Below are positions 27,013 through 39,400 of a stretch of DNA of 64,000 bases, piece after piece (position 1 is the first letter of the stretch; each line of letters starts with the position of its first letter). The position numbers and the translations under genes were made by a program. The notes beneath the pieces were generated by a model. It was not told the DNA's origin, did no database searches, and saw only the letters and a list, made by a program, of their open reading frames with translations. This stretch comes from Atrichornis clamosus (lineage: Eukaryota > Chordata > Aves > Passeriformes > Menuridae), in contig WBMZ01008694.1 of assembly GCA_013400975.1 (NCBI GenBank), positions 273,391 through 337,390 on the forward strand, in the 5' to 3' direction.

Positions 27013-30000
27013 GTGAGTCCCTGAACCACTTTGTTCTTCCTTGTTGGTTCACATGTAACATTAAGTATCGTGTGAATTCTGAAGGACTTAAAGGGCTGAT
27101 AGGTGATGCGAAGGAGTGAGAGAAGAAGCCAAAGGCACAGATTGCTTAGGGTTAGGGCTGTCAACACTGCTAGTACCTCCTTACATCCTTTTTTAATTAT
27201 GACCAAAGTTTTGAACTGAACATCTCCAAGAGAGCGAGGAACAGTGTTGTATAAAAGGTGTAATATTTGGATATATGAAGCTCTCTTCAGGATTATGCTG
27301 TTGGTAGGGAGTGCTCGTCTTGTGAACTGGTCTTACTGAGAGCTTGGTGGAGGAGCAGCAGTGGAGAGTGCTGAATATATGCCATATACCCACGAAGAGT
27401 GTGTCAAGGAGTGAGATAATCAGCATATCACACAGCCACCTTGTGGGCTAATCTGCTTCCTGCTGTGTCCCAAAGCAGCAGAAAAATGGAGGCAGAAAAA
27501 TCACCAAGACTTTTATTTGTTCTTGCCTTCTCAACTTCACCTATGTGGCTGCTATGTCTAAGAGAGAGATATGTCTAAGAGGGGCCATTAAAATACAGTT
27601 TAGCAATTTTATTTCCTTTTATAGGAACTAAGTGTCTACTAAGAGTATTCTTTAAATGCAGAGTGATGTTTAGTTGTGGTTTTTTTACCTTCTAGGATAT
27701 AGGCCAACACAGCTATAGTTATGTACAAGCATTTAAACAATTAACACTTAGTATGTTTTAAAATAAATGGCAGCATGTTGATTCTGGGCAGAAATGCCAG
27801 CATAAAGGCATTCAGGTATGGGTTGTACCAAGCAGAACTCTAAGTTCTTGTTCCTGTTTTATGCTAAAATAACACAAATTGATGTAAATCTCTGTAACTG
27901 GGTACCTCTCTCTTTCAGTTGTGAGACGGTGAGATGTCTAGAAAATCAAAATGAAAAGAAATGTACTGCTGATGTCTCCAGTCCCAGTAGGGTGGAGATG
28001 AATAGGTCTTCACATAGCCACAGCTGTGCCCCAGGCACATGCTCTTCTTCATTTAATGCTTTGGGACTGACCAAACCTGGAATCTGATGGACTGCTCTGT
28101 AGACAAGCATAAATGTTCTTCTTTATCCTAATTTGTGCTGCGCTGTTTGGTCAGCTTCCATTATAGCTGCCTAATATGATGATAGCCCATAATGTTTGAG
28201 TCACCCAATAGTCTCTCTCAAATTAAGTAAAGGAGGAAAAGAGCTTAAAATATTTATAATACAAGCCTGCATATCAAGTTATAGGAAGCCTCAGTTCTGA
28301 AATTGACTCAGATATCCTCATTTTTCTTGTGCAATTCTGGGCATTTTGGTGTGACTCTGACACGGGTCATAGCCCATGGGTTTCTAAGCAAGAGGCTGAT
28401 AACGCTGTAAGTTGTGATTGTCAGATCGAGAGATAGGAATATCCTTTAGAGTGTGAGTAATAGACAGAAATGTTTTCTACAATGACCAAATATTATTTTT
28501 CTTCAACCCTTTAAAAAGTTTCAACCTGCCCTAATTTTCTCCATTGAATCTAATAGAACTGGATTAAACTACAGGGGAGATGAGAACATAAATTTGATTC
28601 CTTTCATTCCATGTAATATTAGGGTTTGTATTCTTTCATGCTGTAATAACCTCTAGACTTCAGCAAAATTGAAAACCTTTAAATAGCCTTTCACAACCTT
28701 TCAGTGTAGTAATGAAGTTTTAAGTGCTCACTGGGGATTTTCAGTTCAGAAAAATCTAAGCAGCAGTAGATATTAAAATCTAATGTTTACTTCAACTCTT
28801 TTAAAGCCTAATGGGTTTTTCTGACAGTGTAATTTTTAAAAGGTTGGGTTTCATTTATTGATATAGCATACTCACCCTGGAAATCTTTCTTCTTTAAGGA
28901 CTCTGGTGGGAACCTTATACTTTGTTAGAGCACCTGAAAAGCCAGCTAGAACAGGGAAAGGGAAAACTTGCCAAGACCTGACTAGAACAACAAGAAAGTT
29001 AAAAAAAATCAAACCCACAACTCATGATTTAAACACCACAGGAGGCAGAAAACAAATTAAGGATGTAGATTCCCTGTGTGCACATAATTACGAGTATGTG
29101 AGTCACCAGAGTCAGCACGGTTGCTCATCTACCTAAAGACCTGCAGAGGATGTCTGGCTGCACCCAACCTAGGGAGTAGCGAAGCGGATTTTATTTATTT
29201 ATTTATTTATTTGTTTGTTTGTTAAGCTGTTGCTTAAGGGGGTAGCAGTGGGGAGAGAAAATTGCAGGGCGAATTTACACTGATTAAAGAAACGCTGTCT
29301 TTGTACACAGGAGTTTCGGAGGCACAGTGTGGGATTGCAAGGATTCTGGATTTGTGTGCTGCTAAATTAGTGGTGAAAAGAGGATCTGAATTTCATTGAG
29401 ACAGTAACAGTGTAAGTCCCAAAGGGATATTTTTCATTGCTGTATTGCTCTATATACAATGTTTTATACATATCTACTTTTATTATGAATACAAACAGTT
29501 ACTAGTGTTTGCTGGGAACATATAGTAAGGTGACTTATGTTTTCTTCCTGTTCTAATAATCAGTTCAGAGGGCACTTGGAGATCTTTTGTTGGTAGTTTT
29601 TCATCTTCCTAAATCATAAAATAAAAGCAGAAGGAAATACAGAAACAAGGAAATAAGAAAAGGATCAAAAATCCTTGTATCTGACAGATTAAAGTCCACT
29701 GGTTCTAAAGCTACAAATTACAGCATATTTTCATTAAGAAAATAAGCATATAGGAGAGGGAGGATTTGTTTATGAGTATCTCTTAAATATATTAACATAT
29801 GCAAATGAAAAGAAACAGGTCCCAGCATAAATATATATGTAATAGCAAAACATCCGATGACTGGTTTCTAATTTCTAGCTAATTTTGACTCATCAATGTA
29901 TGCTTAACATTAAGAGCATATTTATATCTATTGGTTAAACAAAATCCTATTGGGCTAACTACAAGTGCAGTGCCCAAAGCCACCTACTGAAATCCCTCTT

Positions 30001-32849
30001 ATAGGTTCTTGTTTACCCATTCAGGCCAGTGCTAGCTTCTCAGGAAAAGGATCTTCCTGCGTTGCTCTGCTTTTGCTCTCAGATTGTACTTCATGTAGGA
30101 GTGCAAGGAGTGTCACAGATTTATGGCTGAAAATTAAGATTTAAAAACAATTACCAAAGAACATCAAGGCCTAAGTGCAGTGTCTTGCTCCTCAAGTTTC
30201 TGGCAGACATCCTTCAGCTGTTCAACACTCCTTGCTCAGCAACAGAAAAGAGGTAACACATCAGAGAATGTCAATTGTTGAGCAATGCACAATGGTATAA
30301 CTCTTCAGTCTTCCCAAGTTGAAATAAACTTTAGCTACAGGGAAAAATTAAGAAGCCAGGGAAGGGTTCAAAATATGGAAAGCAAAGCCTTAAAGAGAGA
30401 GACAAAACCTAAAACAACCAGTGATTGGATCAAGAGGATTGAGAGAGACATTGCTGGTTCTGAAAAAGCAGTCATAAGAACATTGCATAGAAAGATGCTT
30501 CATTAGAAAGTTTAGGAGATTGAAATGTGGGATTTCCCATTTCACTTGTCATGTGATGCTCAGTATTCAATACTTCAACTGATGGAGATATTTTCAAGGA
30601 GTCATTTGAATACCTTTTATGGATATGGTTCAGGCCGATGCTTCTGTGAGAGACACAAAGATCCAGTCAGCATTCCTCCTTGTCTCCAAATATATGCACT
30701 TTCTGACCACGTGAATGTAGCTTTGTGCAGCACATAAAGTATAGAAATGCAGCGCCAGCAGAGCACTCTCTTTTCATTTTACAGGCAAAAGTCCCATTCA
30801 CATTTCCTTTCCCTAGATTTATTTAAATAGGACTTGGGCAGATAGGAGATGGAAGAAAACAAAAGGTTAGGAGCAAGAGGGAATGCTGACAGCAAAGAAA
30901 AGCAGGTTAGAAAGAATAATTGAGACCTAGAATGAAAAAATGACAAATGGATTACCCAGACCTCTGTTCTCACACAGTAAAAGAAGGAAGCAGGGGAATG
31001 AGCAAAAGGGAAAATGCAATGCAAAAAATGATAGTTGAGGGATATGAAAAGCTCAGAACAGCTGCTAACATATGCTGGGCCAGCTCCTTCATTTGGTGTA
31101 ACTACGGATTTTGTAGGTATCTGGATGTGGCTTTATCAGAGTGGACATGTGTGTTAGACCCACAGAGAGGAGCAAACCCAGGTTTACTTCTACAGGAAGT
31201 CCTGGTCTTTCCTTAGAGTTAAATGTTGGAACCCCACTCTTGGGATACCTGTGTGCCTCTGCCATTCCCCACTGGTCCTCAGCCTTGTGCTCGGTTGGAA
31301 CGAAGCATGAAATTCAGGCAGACCAAGATGAAAGCACCAGGCAGTACAGTGGCAAATGAAAACACTGCTGATAAATATAGGTTAATGGACTTCAGAAAGA
31401 CGTTTTCATGCACCTTGCTGCTTTGAAATTAGCTGTTAACTAACTAGGAAAAAGACTAGGATATCACTGCAGACAGGTCACTCTAAACCTCTGCTTAATA
31501 TGCAAATGTGAAGCAGTCGATTAAGAAGAAATCCTGTCAAACTGTTATCTGATGATCTGGATACAGAATAGTACTGAAAACATCACCAGTGCCACGATTT
31601 CCAAAGACTCCCATCTCCTTTCAGCTCTATGCTGTCCTTCAGCTAAAGCTTTCCTTCTGTCTTGTAACAAGAGGGAAGAGCTTCAAATGACAAATTTATG
31701 GCACATTTTAAGAGAGAGCAAGATTTTGGGTTAGCCATATGAACTCACAAGGTCCCGTCAAAGATGAGCTGTTCTATGAGGCTATGATTTTGAAGAGAGG
31801 CTGGAAAGTGTTGGGACAGATACTTGTGAACCAAACATTGCCCGGAAGAGCTACTTTTGCTTAACAACATATGTGAGTAGACAAAGATGAAAAATATTGA
31901 ACTTTTAAAAAATTAAATTTAAAAGTATAGCCAGTGTATCCAATTGATAAAGATACTACCAGATTCTGGGAGTTGAAGAAGAATTGAAAATTTGCAAGAG
32001 CAATGAAAACCTCCGTTGGATCTTCAGATAGCATGCATTTTTCTCACAGTTATTATTAATTGGAATTATAAAAACAGAAGTTGCTAGGCATTAACTAATT
32101 GCCAGGTGTATGTCTCCATTGCAGAAATGAGTACTGTGCAGATACGGTTGAATTAACTGAGAAAGCGGTGACACAGAGGTCTCACCAAAATTGCACTCCC
32201 AGCTCTTGAAATTGCTGTGTTAATTATAAAGCTTGGGTATGTCTCCATGGCACTGCTATCTTAAAACTTACAACCCAAGATATAAACTTCTCTTGTCAGA
32301 GATTAGCTCATATGTCTTGCACCTTTTCCTGATTTTAAAATCACATGAAAAGATAGACTGAGAGGAGTACAAGACTATTCTAGTCTGTTTTTCCTCAACA
32401 GAGCTGGACCAAAAAAGCCATGTGTCTTTATACACTTTTGTCTGTCTTTAAGGCGAAAGAAAGAAAGGACATTCCACAGCCTGCTCATTCATCATTGTCA
32501 CAAAAAAGACTATTCTCTTCATTTTTAAAGACAGCTCTTTTTTCGATGATTCTTGTTGTCTCTTTCAGTCTTATGAAACGATCTACTGTAGAACATTCTT
32601 ATTTCTCTTTCATCTTTCTAGATGTTCTCCAGTATAGTTTTTTTCAGTTTTTTCAAAATTGAGCACAGAATTTTATATGGAGATTCTCCAGTGTCGGATG
32701 ATTTTGTTATGTCATGTAGGCGGCTAATGGAAACATCAGAGAACAGCAGACTCTGGTGTAAGGCACTGCAGAACCAAGTCTGATATAGTCCTCTGTTTGA
32801 TAATCAATCACTGGTAGCTACATTTAAATGATGTTTTTCCAGCAGTTTC
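27013..32849. other. Unique non-coding DNA
   Basis: The only clear structured feature is the tetranucleotide microsatellite listed at 29,189-29,223. Scattered ORFs of 60-90 codons show no family resemblance. No RNA gene was recognised. Confidence 0.55.
29189..29223. repeat. Compound microsatellite (TTTA)n(TTTG)n
   Basis: Several TTTA units pass directly into TTTG units, ending before TTAAGC. It is a common type of slippage-prone tetranucleotide repeat with no associated element visible. Confidence 0.85.
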
Positions 32850-33625
32850 ACCCAACCTGAAAAAAAATCCCCCAGAACAGTTTTCCTTAGCTTTCTTCTG
32901 AGATGGTGTCAAAAGCCTTACTGAAGAGAAGGTGTTTGACATCTACTATAACTTCCATATCTACTCATCAGTCTCCTGTCACAGGAAGAAATTAGACTGT
33001 TTTGATGTGATTTTTCCTGACAAGTCAGCCCAGACTGTTGTTTATCTTTTTTTCTTTCCAAGGCTTATGAACAGTTCTTTGTTTAATTGCTTGTTTCTGT
33101 GCTTTTTAGGTAATTTGAAATTGGGCTAGTGAGTCTTCAACTTCTCCTTGTATAAATACCAATCTTCTGTTGGCCCTTGCCAGTTTTCTAGTATTTCACT
33201 TGTCACCCATGAATCCTCAAAGATATTGGTAATGATTCTGACTTTGCTTCAGCCAGGTATTAAAATTAATGAACTAATTGCTTTTTAAACTCTTACCTGT
33301 GTTAACCTGAGATATTATCCCACTGTCATTGGTGTTGGCTACCACATTGTGGCTGGCCTCTCTAGTAATGGGATGCAAAAAACCAGTAAGCTTGGGTCTT
33401 TTCATCACTACCTCTTGATAATTTTTCCTTTGCAATTTGTGGTGTTCCAACACTTTTTATCATCTTCTAGTATAACTAGTGTTCTTGAATGACTTCTATT
33501 TACGTACCATGTCATTTTGTAGTTGTATCTTTTCTCATGCTTTTGTGAGTCTACAATCTTTGGCTATTTCTCTAAGCCCGTCTGTAAGCACATATAATTT
33601 TTGTCTCCTGTATGTGTTCCAGTAT
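32850..33625 (-). pseudogene. Ancient CR1-family LINE ORF2 relict (reverse transcriptase region)
   Basis: Read on the minus strand, three peptide islands appear in the order and spacing of CR1 ORF2. From 33,622 down to about 33,551 comes a linker-like stretch containing YRRQKLYVLTDGLREIAKD. At about 33,235-33,175 lies ITNIFEDSWVTSEILENWQ, matching the segment before the reverse-transcriptase core. At about 32,940-32,900 lies VDVKHLLFSKAFDTI, the family's DFSKAFDT motif with the aspartate replaced by leucine. Stops and frame changes separate the islands, so the element is dead. The divergence is far greater than in the CR1 3' ends elsewhere in the window, suggesting an insertion predating the bird radiation. 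The 3' UTR and 5' part are not recognisable. Confidence 0.82.
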
Positions 33626-33783
33626 TTTCAATAAGTGAAAAGATTATTATTTATTGAACTTTTTTTTTCTTATTTTCTCCTTATTATAGTTTGCACTCAT
33701 GTCCTTAGTAACAACCAAGTCGGAGAACTGCCATTTCTTCTCGACTACTTTTCCCTTTCAACTTAGTTCCTGAGGAGCCTACA

Positions 33784-33997
33784 AGATAATTTTTTGAGGT
33801 TATCAAGATCTTGCAGTCCATTGGTTTCTGTTTTGCTGTTCTTTCTTTGTAATGATGTTCACCTGAGCTGTTCTTTATATTGAGGTTTTCAGATAATTTT
33901 TTGAAGTTATCAATAGCTTGCAGTCCATTGGTTTCTGTTTTGCTGTTCTTTCTTTGTAATGATGTTCACCTGAGCTGTTCTTTATATTGAGGTTTTC
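33784..33997. repeat. Tandem duplication, two 107-bp copies
   Basis: Copy 1 spans 33,784-33,890 and copy 2 spans 33,891-33,997, head to tail. By eye they differ at about three positions, all in the first third ('gaggttatcaagatc' against 'gaagttatcaatagc'); the remaining bases look identical. The low divergence implies a recent duplication or gene-conversion event in otherwise old sequence. Confidence 0.95.
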
Positions 33998-36225
33998 AAA
34001 TGACTCATGTCATTAGAATCAAATACAAAGATTTTTTTCTGAAGGTTTCTCTGACATCTGTATTGAGTATTTGTTGCCAGAACATCTGAAGGAGAATGGG
34101 ATACTATGTCTTGATATAACCAGTTTCCATCAATTGCATATGTAGCTGAAAGGCTTTAGTGCTGTTAAGTCTTTTCATTTAAATGGTTCTGCTCATGAAA
34201 TCATCTTCTACCAGATCATGCTGTTTAAGTGAAGTTTTATAGATACTCCACTACTTGTATTTCCTCTACTCATTACTTAAGGGCTCTTCAGCTGCTCAAA
34301 AGCCCTCTACTGGGATCTCAGGGCAAATAAATATGTCTTTAATATTTGAAATATCAGATTCTACCTTTCTTTACCTGTAGTTCTTGAGAAAATTTTGTAC
34401 CTCCTCCTGTGTTAGCTCTGAGAAAGTGATTGGATTGAGCCTCTATGACAAGTAAGCAGTAATTTTGATCATGTTTGAAGACTTCAGTCATCTCTTGTTT
34501 ATTCCACATACTTGTGTATTGGTATGCAGGCGTCTAAGATAATCACTGAATTTGACCCATTATTCTCTTCCAAATTTTTGTGGCTTGACCAGATAACCTC
34601 TGTTAATGTTTATTCATGGTGACTTTCTTGCTTTGCCACCTCTCCCTTTCAGTCCCCAGGACGGCTCACATAGGCTTTACCGGCTCCCGTGCAAAGATTG
34701 ACCTCTGGTGGATTAGAGAGGCTACTGGTGTGACCTGTTTGGGTGGTTCTTGTACCTCCTATATCTCTGCATGTCCTGTATCACTATACACTTTGGAGCT
34801 GAGGCTTATGATAGTGACAGGTGAGACTCCACTTGGTGTTTTCCACCTCTGTATGGCTCCACAGGTGAGCCATCTGTCCAAGCCTCTCTACTACATTTAT
34901 CTCGAAGTATAAACCTGAGAGTTTTAGATGTCTTTTATTTATAAACACAGTACAGAGAGGGAAGTTCAGCAAGCAGAAGGCCAGAAGGAATAACTTATCT
35001 GCAGCTGCACTGGATGTCAGTCTGTGTTACCTATTCACGAAACCAAAACTGATGGTTACTTGTGCAAGAGCTTGTGAGTAACTGAAAACCCCTCTTGAAC
35101 TGGTTGACTCACAACTTCATGATCCTTGTAATTCTTTCCTCTGTGTATATATTTGAGAATTTTATTATGGACAGTATATGCAGCCTTGGGCTTCCTTGGG
35201 AAGCACTGTGCTTTAGTCTACACTGTGTGTTGCCAACAAGCTTTGACACCAGTGGTGCAGCATTCACCTCTTCACCCTCTGCACCCTTTAGCCCAGCTAC
35301 AGCAGTGCAGCAAGCATTTGTCCAGCACAGTGTAAATCAGCATGCTTATTTTTAGATTTTTTCATGTCTTAAGACTTTGTTTTCAGAGGTACTTTAGTTT
35401 CCACAAAACCACGTCTGCGAGCAGTTAATTCTGCTGCTTGTTCTTCAGGAGATGTTGCACATTCATTTCCAGGATGGTATAAAGAAGCGAAAACAACCAC
35501 TTGATTTGGGGAACACCTGGGTTGCTATATTGCTGGTGTGCCCAGGGGTTGCCAAGGAGAAATGTCCAACCTGGGATACGCCCAAAGAGGTTTCTGCCCC
35601 TAGGCTGCACTGGAACTGGCCTCTTCTCGAGAAGCTTGGTCCTTCTCAGGATAGCAGGCAGTCTGGTGGGACAGGAAGACATGGGGATGGACGAGGAAGC
35701 TAGGTCTCACCCAGGCAACTCTTTGGTGGAGTTTCCTTGTGTTAGCAAAGAGAGGAGAGGAATCCAGGAACATATTTTCTCCTGTTGTCTTTTTCAAGCA
35801 AGAAGCATTCCTCCCTTATTACTTTTGGAGGGCTTTTGTTTTCGGGGGTTTTTTTTCCCTGAAAGTTATGTATTTTCTGTAAAAGAATTGATTTTTTATT
35901 GAGGGATTCTGAGAAGCATGTTCAAGTAGAGAAGTTGGGTGGATATGAAACTACTGTTGTTCCTCTTTTTTTATTTTCCTGCTGTTAGAGATTTATTTTT
36001 TAAATTGTGTGTAAATGCATTTCCCATGCTACCGTGAAAGATCGAGTTAGTTAAGAACTGCATGAGCTGCCTTTATATTACAGATTCAGATTGGATAAAT
36101 AAGGGGAAATTCTGGGGCTGGGGAGTGACAGCAGGGGAGGCTGAATTACAGGCAGTAAATGTTGCTGAATCCTATACATTTTAAATAACAAAAAATAATG
36201 GTATTTTTAAGGTCTTCTCTTTTGT
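33998..36225. other. Unique non-coding DNA, unrecognised
   Basis: Two somewhat GC-richer patches (34,640-34,880 and 35,430-35,760) hold overlapping ORFs on both strands, up to 133 codons at 35,501-35,902. None shows a recognisable domain. The patches could be old exons or old transposon pieces, but the sequence alone does not decide. Confidence 0.5.
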
Positions 36226-36440
36226 CAATGCATTGTGTTGAACTGTTCTGATGGACGAGACTACAAAGCCATGGGGAAATTCTTCAAAGGTCTGGCACAA
36301 TCTGGAGCCTTGGTGTGCTTTGATGAATTTAATCGTATAGAGCTGGAGGTAATTGTAGTACCAGTTTCTTAGCAAAGTTGGTATTCAGCGAAAGTGACAA
36401 GCTTGACAACTTCATTAACAGCACTGACATTAAACAACAT
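36226..36440 (+). pseudogene. Axonemal dynein heavy chain (DNAH) pseudogene fragment, AAA1 region
   Basis: Codons from 36,226 translate to [19 protein letters not shown], then [20 protein letters not shown] and LEV. This is the AAA1 segment of axonemal dynein heavy chains of the inner-arm type (DNAH1/3/7/12-like), including the Walker B region CFDEFNRI. The intact family contains GLDY and GAWAC here, so the near-invariant L and WA have become R and LV. After LEV the frame reaches a TAG stop at 36,370. Homology resumes in a second frame at 36,380-36,394 (GIQRK) and in a third at 36,399-36,440 (KLDNFINSTDIKQH), ending at TGA. No convincing splice acceptor precedes it, and a TAA stop lies upstream at 36,208. 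The stop, two frame changes and lost conserved residues show a dead copy of about 70 codons. It could be a retrocopy or a captured single exon; the exact parent gene is not resolved. Confidence 0.85.
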
Positions 36441-39400
36441 TGACTGAATTTTACTGTTGAATGAAAAAAATACAATTTTAGTACAATTTAATCAAACACA
36501 ACCGGTTGTCTACATAAAATCTGTCCTTGTGATTTTCTTATGGTTCCTGCATTCCTTACTGAAAATATAGCAGAGAAATATTGCTGTTGCAACCTTCTGA
36601 GCACAGTGACAGAGGGAGGTTTGTGGGGAGACATTGTATTTTGTTCATGATAGATTAGTGGCGAGATTTCTCTTTTGCACTGGTATGCAACCTGCCACTC
36701 ACAGCACTTTGAAAGACACGAGTTAACTTTCATCTACAGAAAGCTCACAGCCAGGGAGAGAGACTGCTTTAATACCACATTTATTACCTTCTCGGGGAGG
36801 GGGGAGCATCAGAAAACAAGAAACAGCCCTGCAAAGAGGGATCTGCAACAAATGAGAACTCTGGGTTTTAAGAAAGTAATTTATTGCACGTACACAAAGT
36901 GTAATTAAATGTCCGTATTGGGGAATATGGCATATCTTATTTGCTTGTATAAACTCATCTGGTTGGTCTTTTATAGCTCCAACATTTTTCTGATTTTTTT
37001 CTTTTGAGTCAGAGATACTGGCAACCCTAAGTAGAAGGTATTGACATTGAATTGGTTTGTAACCATTCATTTAAATTTCTGCTTCTGAGGTGGCACAGAA
37101 ACAGGCCTTAAAAATATGATATACTTCCTGTATTTTCCATTATCTTGCATTAGACCTTTAGAGAGACATAGCTATTTCTGGAAGATGCTATAGCTTTAGC
37201 ATTTTCATTCATTTAACAGGTTATCTTTTGATGCATAGGGAAATTTTCAATACACTGGGCAATTTCTTAGCCTAAGGGTGTGATGGATTTTTGTTTTTAT
37301 TACATTTAGCAACACATTATAACATAACTGTAAAGTTTTTTTTTTAAGTACTGTTTTTTTCAAACCAAAATTTTGTCAAAGGTCTTGCTTTGCACTCCAC
37401 TTCAGTGCTCTTTATTGCTGTACAGCAAATGTTGACCCTTCAGACACAAAGTCTGAGCAGATGTAGGTGTAGGAAGATACGTCTGTACTCACCTTCTGCT
37501 ATGTTTGTTATCAGCAATTTGGGTGAGCTGGAGGAGTGGAGCTGTCAAACAAAAGGAACAAGAGTGCAAAAACCTTGCTTGGGTGAACAAAATTACACAA
37601 TCATTTTTCTCTGTTGCTGTTTTGCTCCTCTGCTAGACTTAGAGAGATTTTCTCCCTGGATTGCAGTACCACGAAGAGCAACTGTGCCTGCATTGGTTCT
37701 TTTTCAATAAAAAGGCAGTGTGCACCCCTTTTTCTATTAGAGTTCAGCATACACCAAGTAAATGCCTGAGTGAAATCTCTTTTTCCTTTGTGCACTTTTT
37801 TCCTTTGCCCACTGACAGGAGATCCCTCAAGACCAGCACTAAGCTCCTCTTCATTAGAATCCAGTTTTCAATTTAAATTTTAATTAGAATGGATGACTAG
37901 GATACTCAACATTCACTGTAATTTCTGCATGCCCCTAATCAGCAACCAGAAAAATAGTTTTTTAAAAGTTTATTTCTAAAAACTAAGTTCCTTTTCTATA
38001 AAAGGTTTGTTGCTTGTAGCTGAAATGATTTTAGCTCATCCCATATAGTTGTATTTTTGAGTGGGCTTCATGCTTGCAAAGTGATATTCTTTTTTCATAA
38101 TTTTAATGTAAGGTCACCTAAAAACTGGATTCTTACATTACCTTAGGTCTAAGGGGCAGTTAAAGTTAAGATTAAACTGTATACTTGTGCAATCCGAAAT
38201 GTTTTGTGATTTTTAGCCCTTCTTGGATCCATAATCAAATATTTTATGTTAAATGAATATATTATCATACACTGGATATGATTATATCTACTTGATGAGG
38301 TTCAGCTGGATGATTACAGCTACCTAGTGTTGATTTTTCTTGTCTTTTTATCATTATTTTTTATTTGTTTTAATTCTGACACCTAATACTTGAATGTATT
38401 CCAACTATAAGATAAACCATTAGATCTACATATTTCCTATGTGGTATTTCTGGTCCTCAAATTGCTGAAGAAATTTATTTACAAAGAAAAATATACCACA
38501 CTAATGGCAAAGAATTATATCTAAGCAAAGGGCAATATATCTGATTAAGGAGTTTTTCAGCCTCCGGCACCCACAGGCTGCTGTAGGTGGAGGGAGCTGG
38601 TAAGGGATAACTTTGTTGGAGGCCACACATATATTGAATGGTATGATGTAATTTGAAGGCTTGTCATAGCATATGTAGATCAGTGCCCGGAAATCCATCA
38701 GAGGCCGGTATTTTATTCTGGTTCATATTTTTGAACAACCACTCCCAGGCACCTCTCATTATCGCTGCAATTTCCTGGCAGTAAGACAGTTGAGTCTGTG
38801 TTGGAGAACTAACATCAGAGCTGTGAGTCAGGAAAGACTTTGGGTTTTCTAAGGCTTTTTCATGTCTGAAAGAGAGCTTGGGTCTAATGTAGTGCCTAGT
38901 CTGTAGGCTTCAATTAAAAAAAATGTCATCTTTACACCGTGTCTGGTTTCTTCCTTCAGTCCATTACTGTGACATCGGTTTCATCCGCACAAGCTTGACT
39001 CATGTGCTATCATCCCCTCCTGCATCTAGAAATTCACAAAGTTATTCATTTTCTGTAAGTGTCAAAAAGGACTAGATTAAACCACAGAGAATGTAAATGT
39101 CCTGTAGGGAGAACCATTGGGAATTCCACTGGGAATTTTGCCATTAAAATGTGTATATCCAAAATTTTGTCTCATTATCTTTAATTGCTCTTCAAAAGCT
39201 CTGATACTGTCACTCTTAATTTTTATAAATATACACACAGGAACATTCAGAATACATGGTGAGGGCTTTGAAATTTCTAAACATTTTTAAAGTCACACAC
39301 TTGAACATTTTCTTAATGGCATACTATTGGAAAGAATAAACTGGAAAAATAGGAAATAAAATATTCCCTTAGAAATCTGAGTATTAGGATTTAAATTACT

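Noticed and set aside
26829..27206. 125-codon minus-strand ORF
   Set aside because: It is antisense to the CR1 3' fragment and has no recognisable domain, so it is an incidental shadow.
35501..35902. 133-codon plus-strand ORF in a GC-richer patch
   Set aside because: ORFs occur in other frames on both strands here, no domain is visible, and no exon borders could be defined.
36226..36372. DNAH stretch as a functional exon of a live dynein gene
   Set aside because: A good acceptor is lacking, near-invariant residues are replaced, homology continues past LEV into a stop and two other frames, and no neighbouring DNAH exons are seen.
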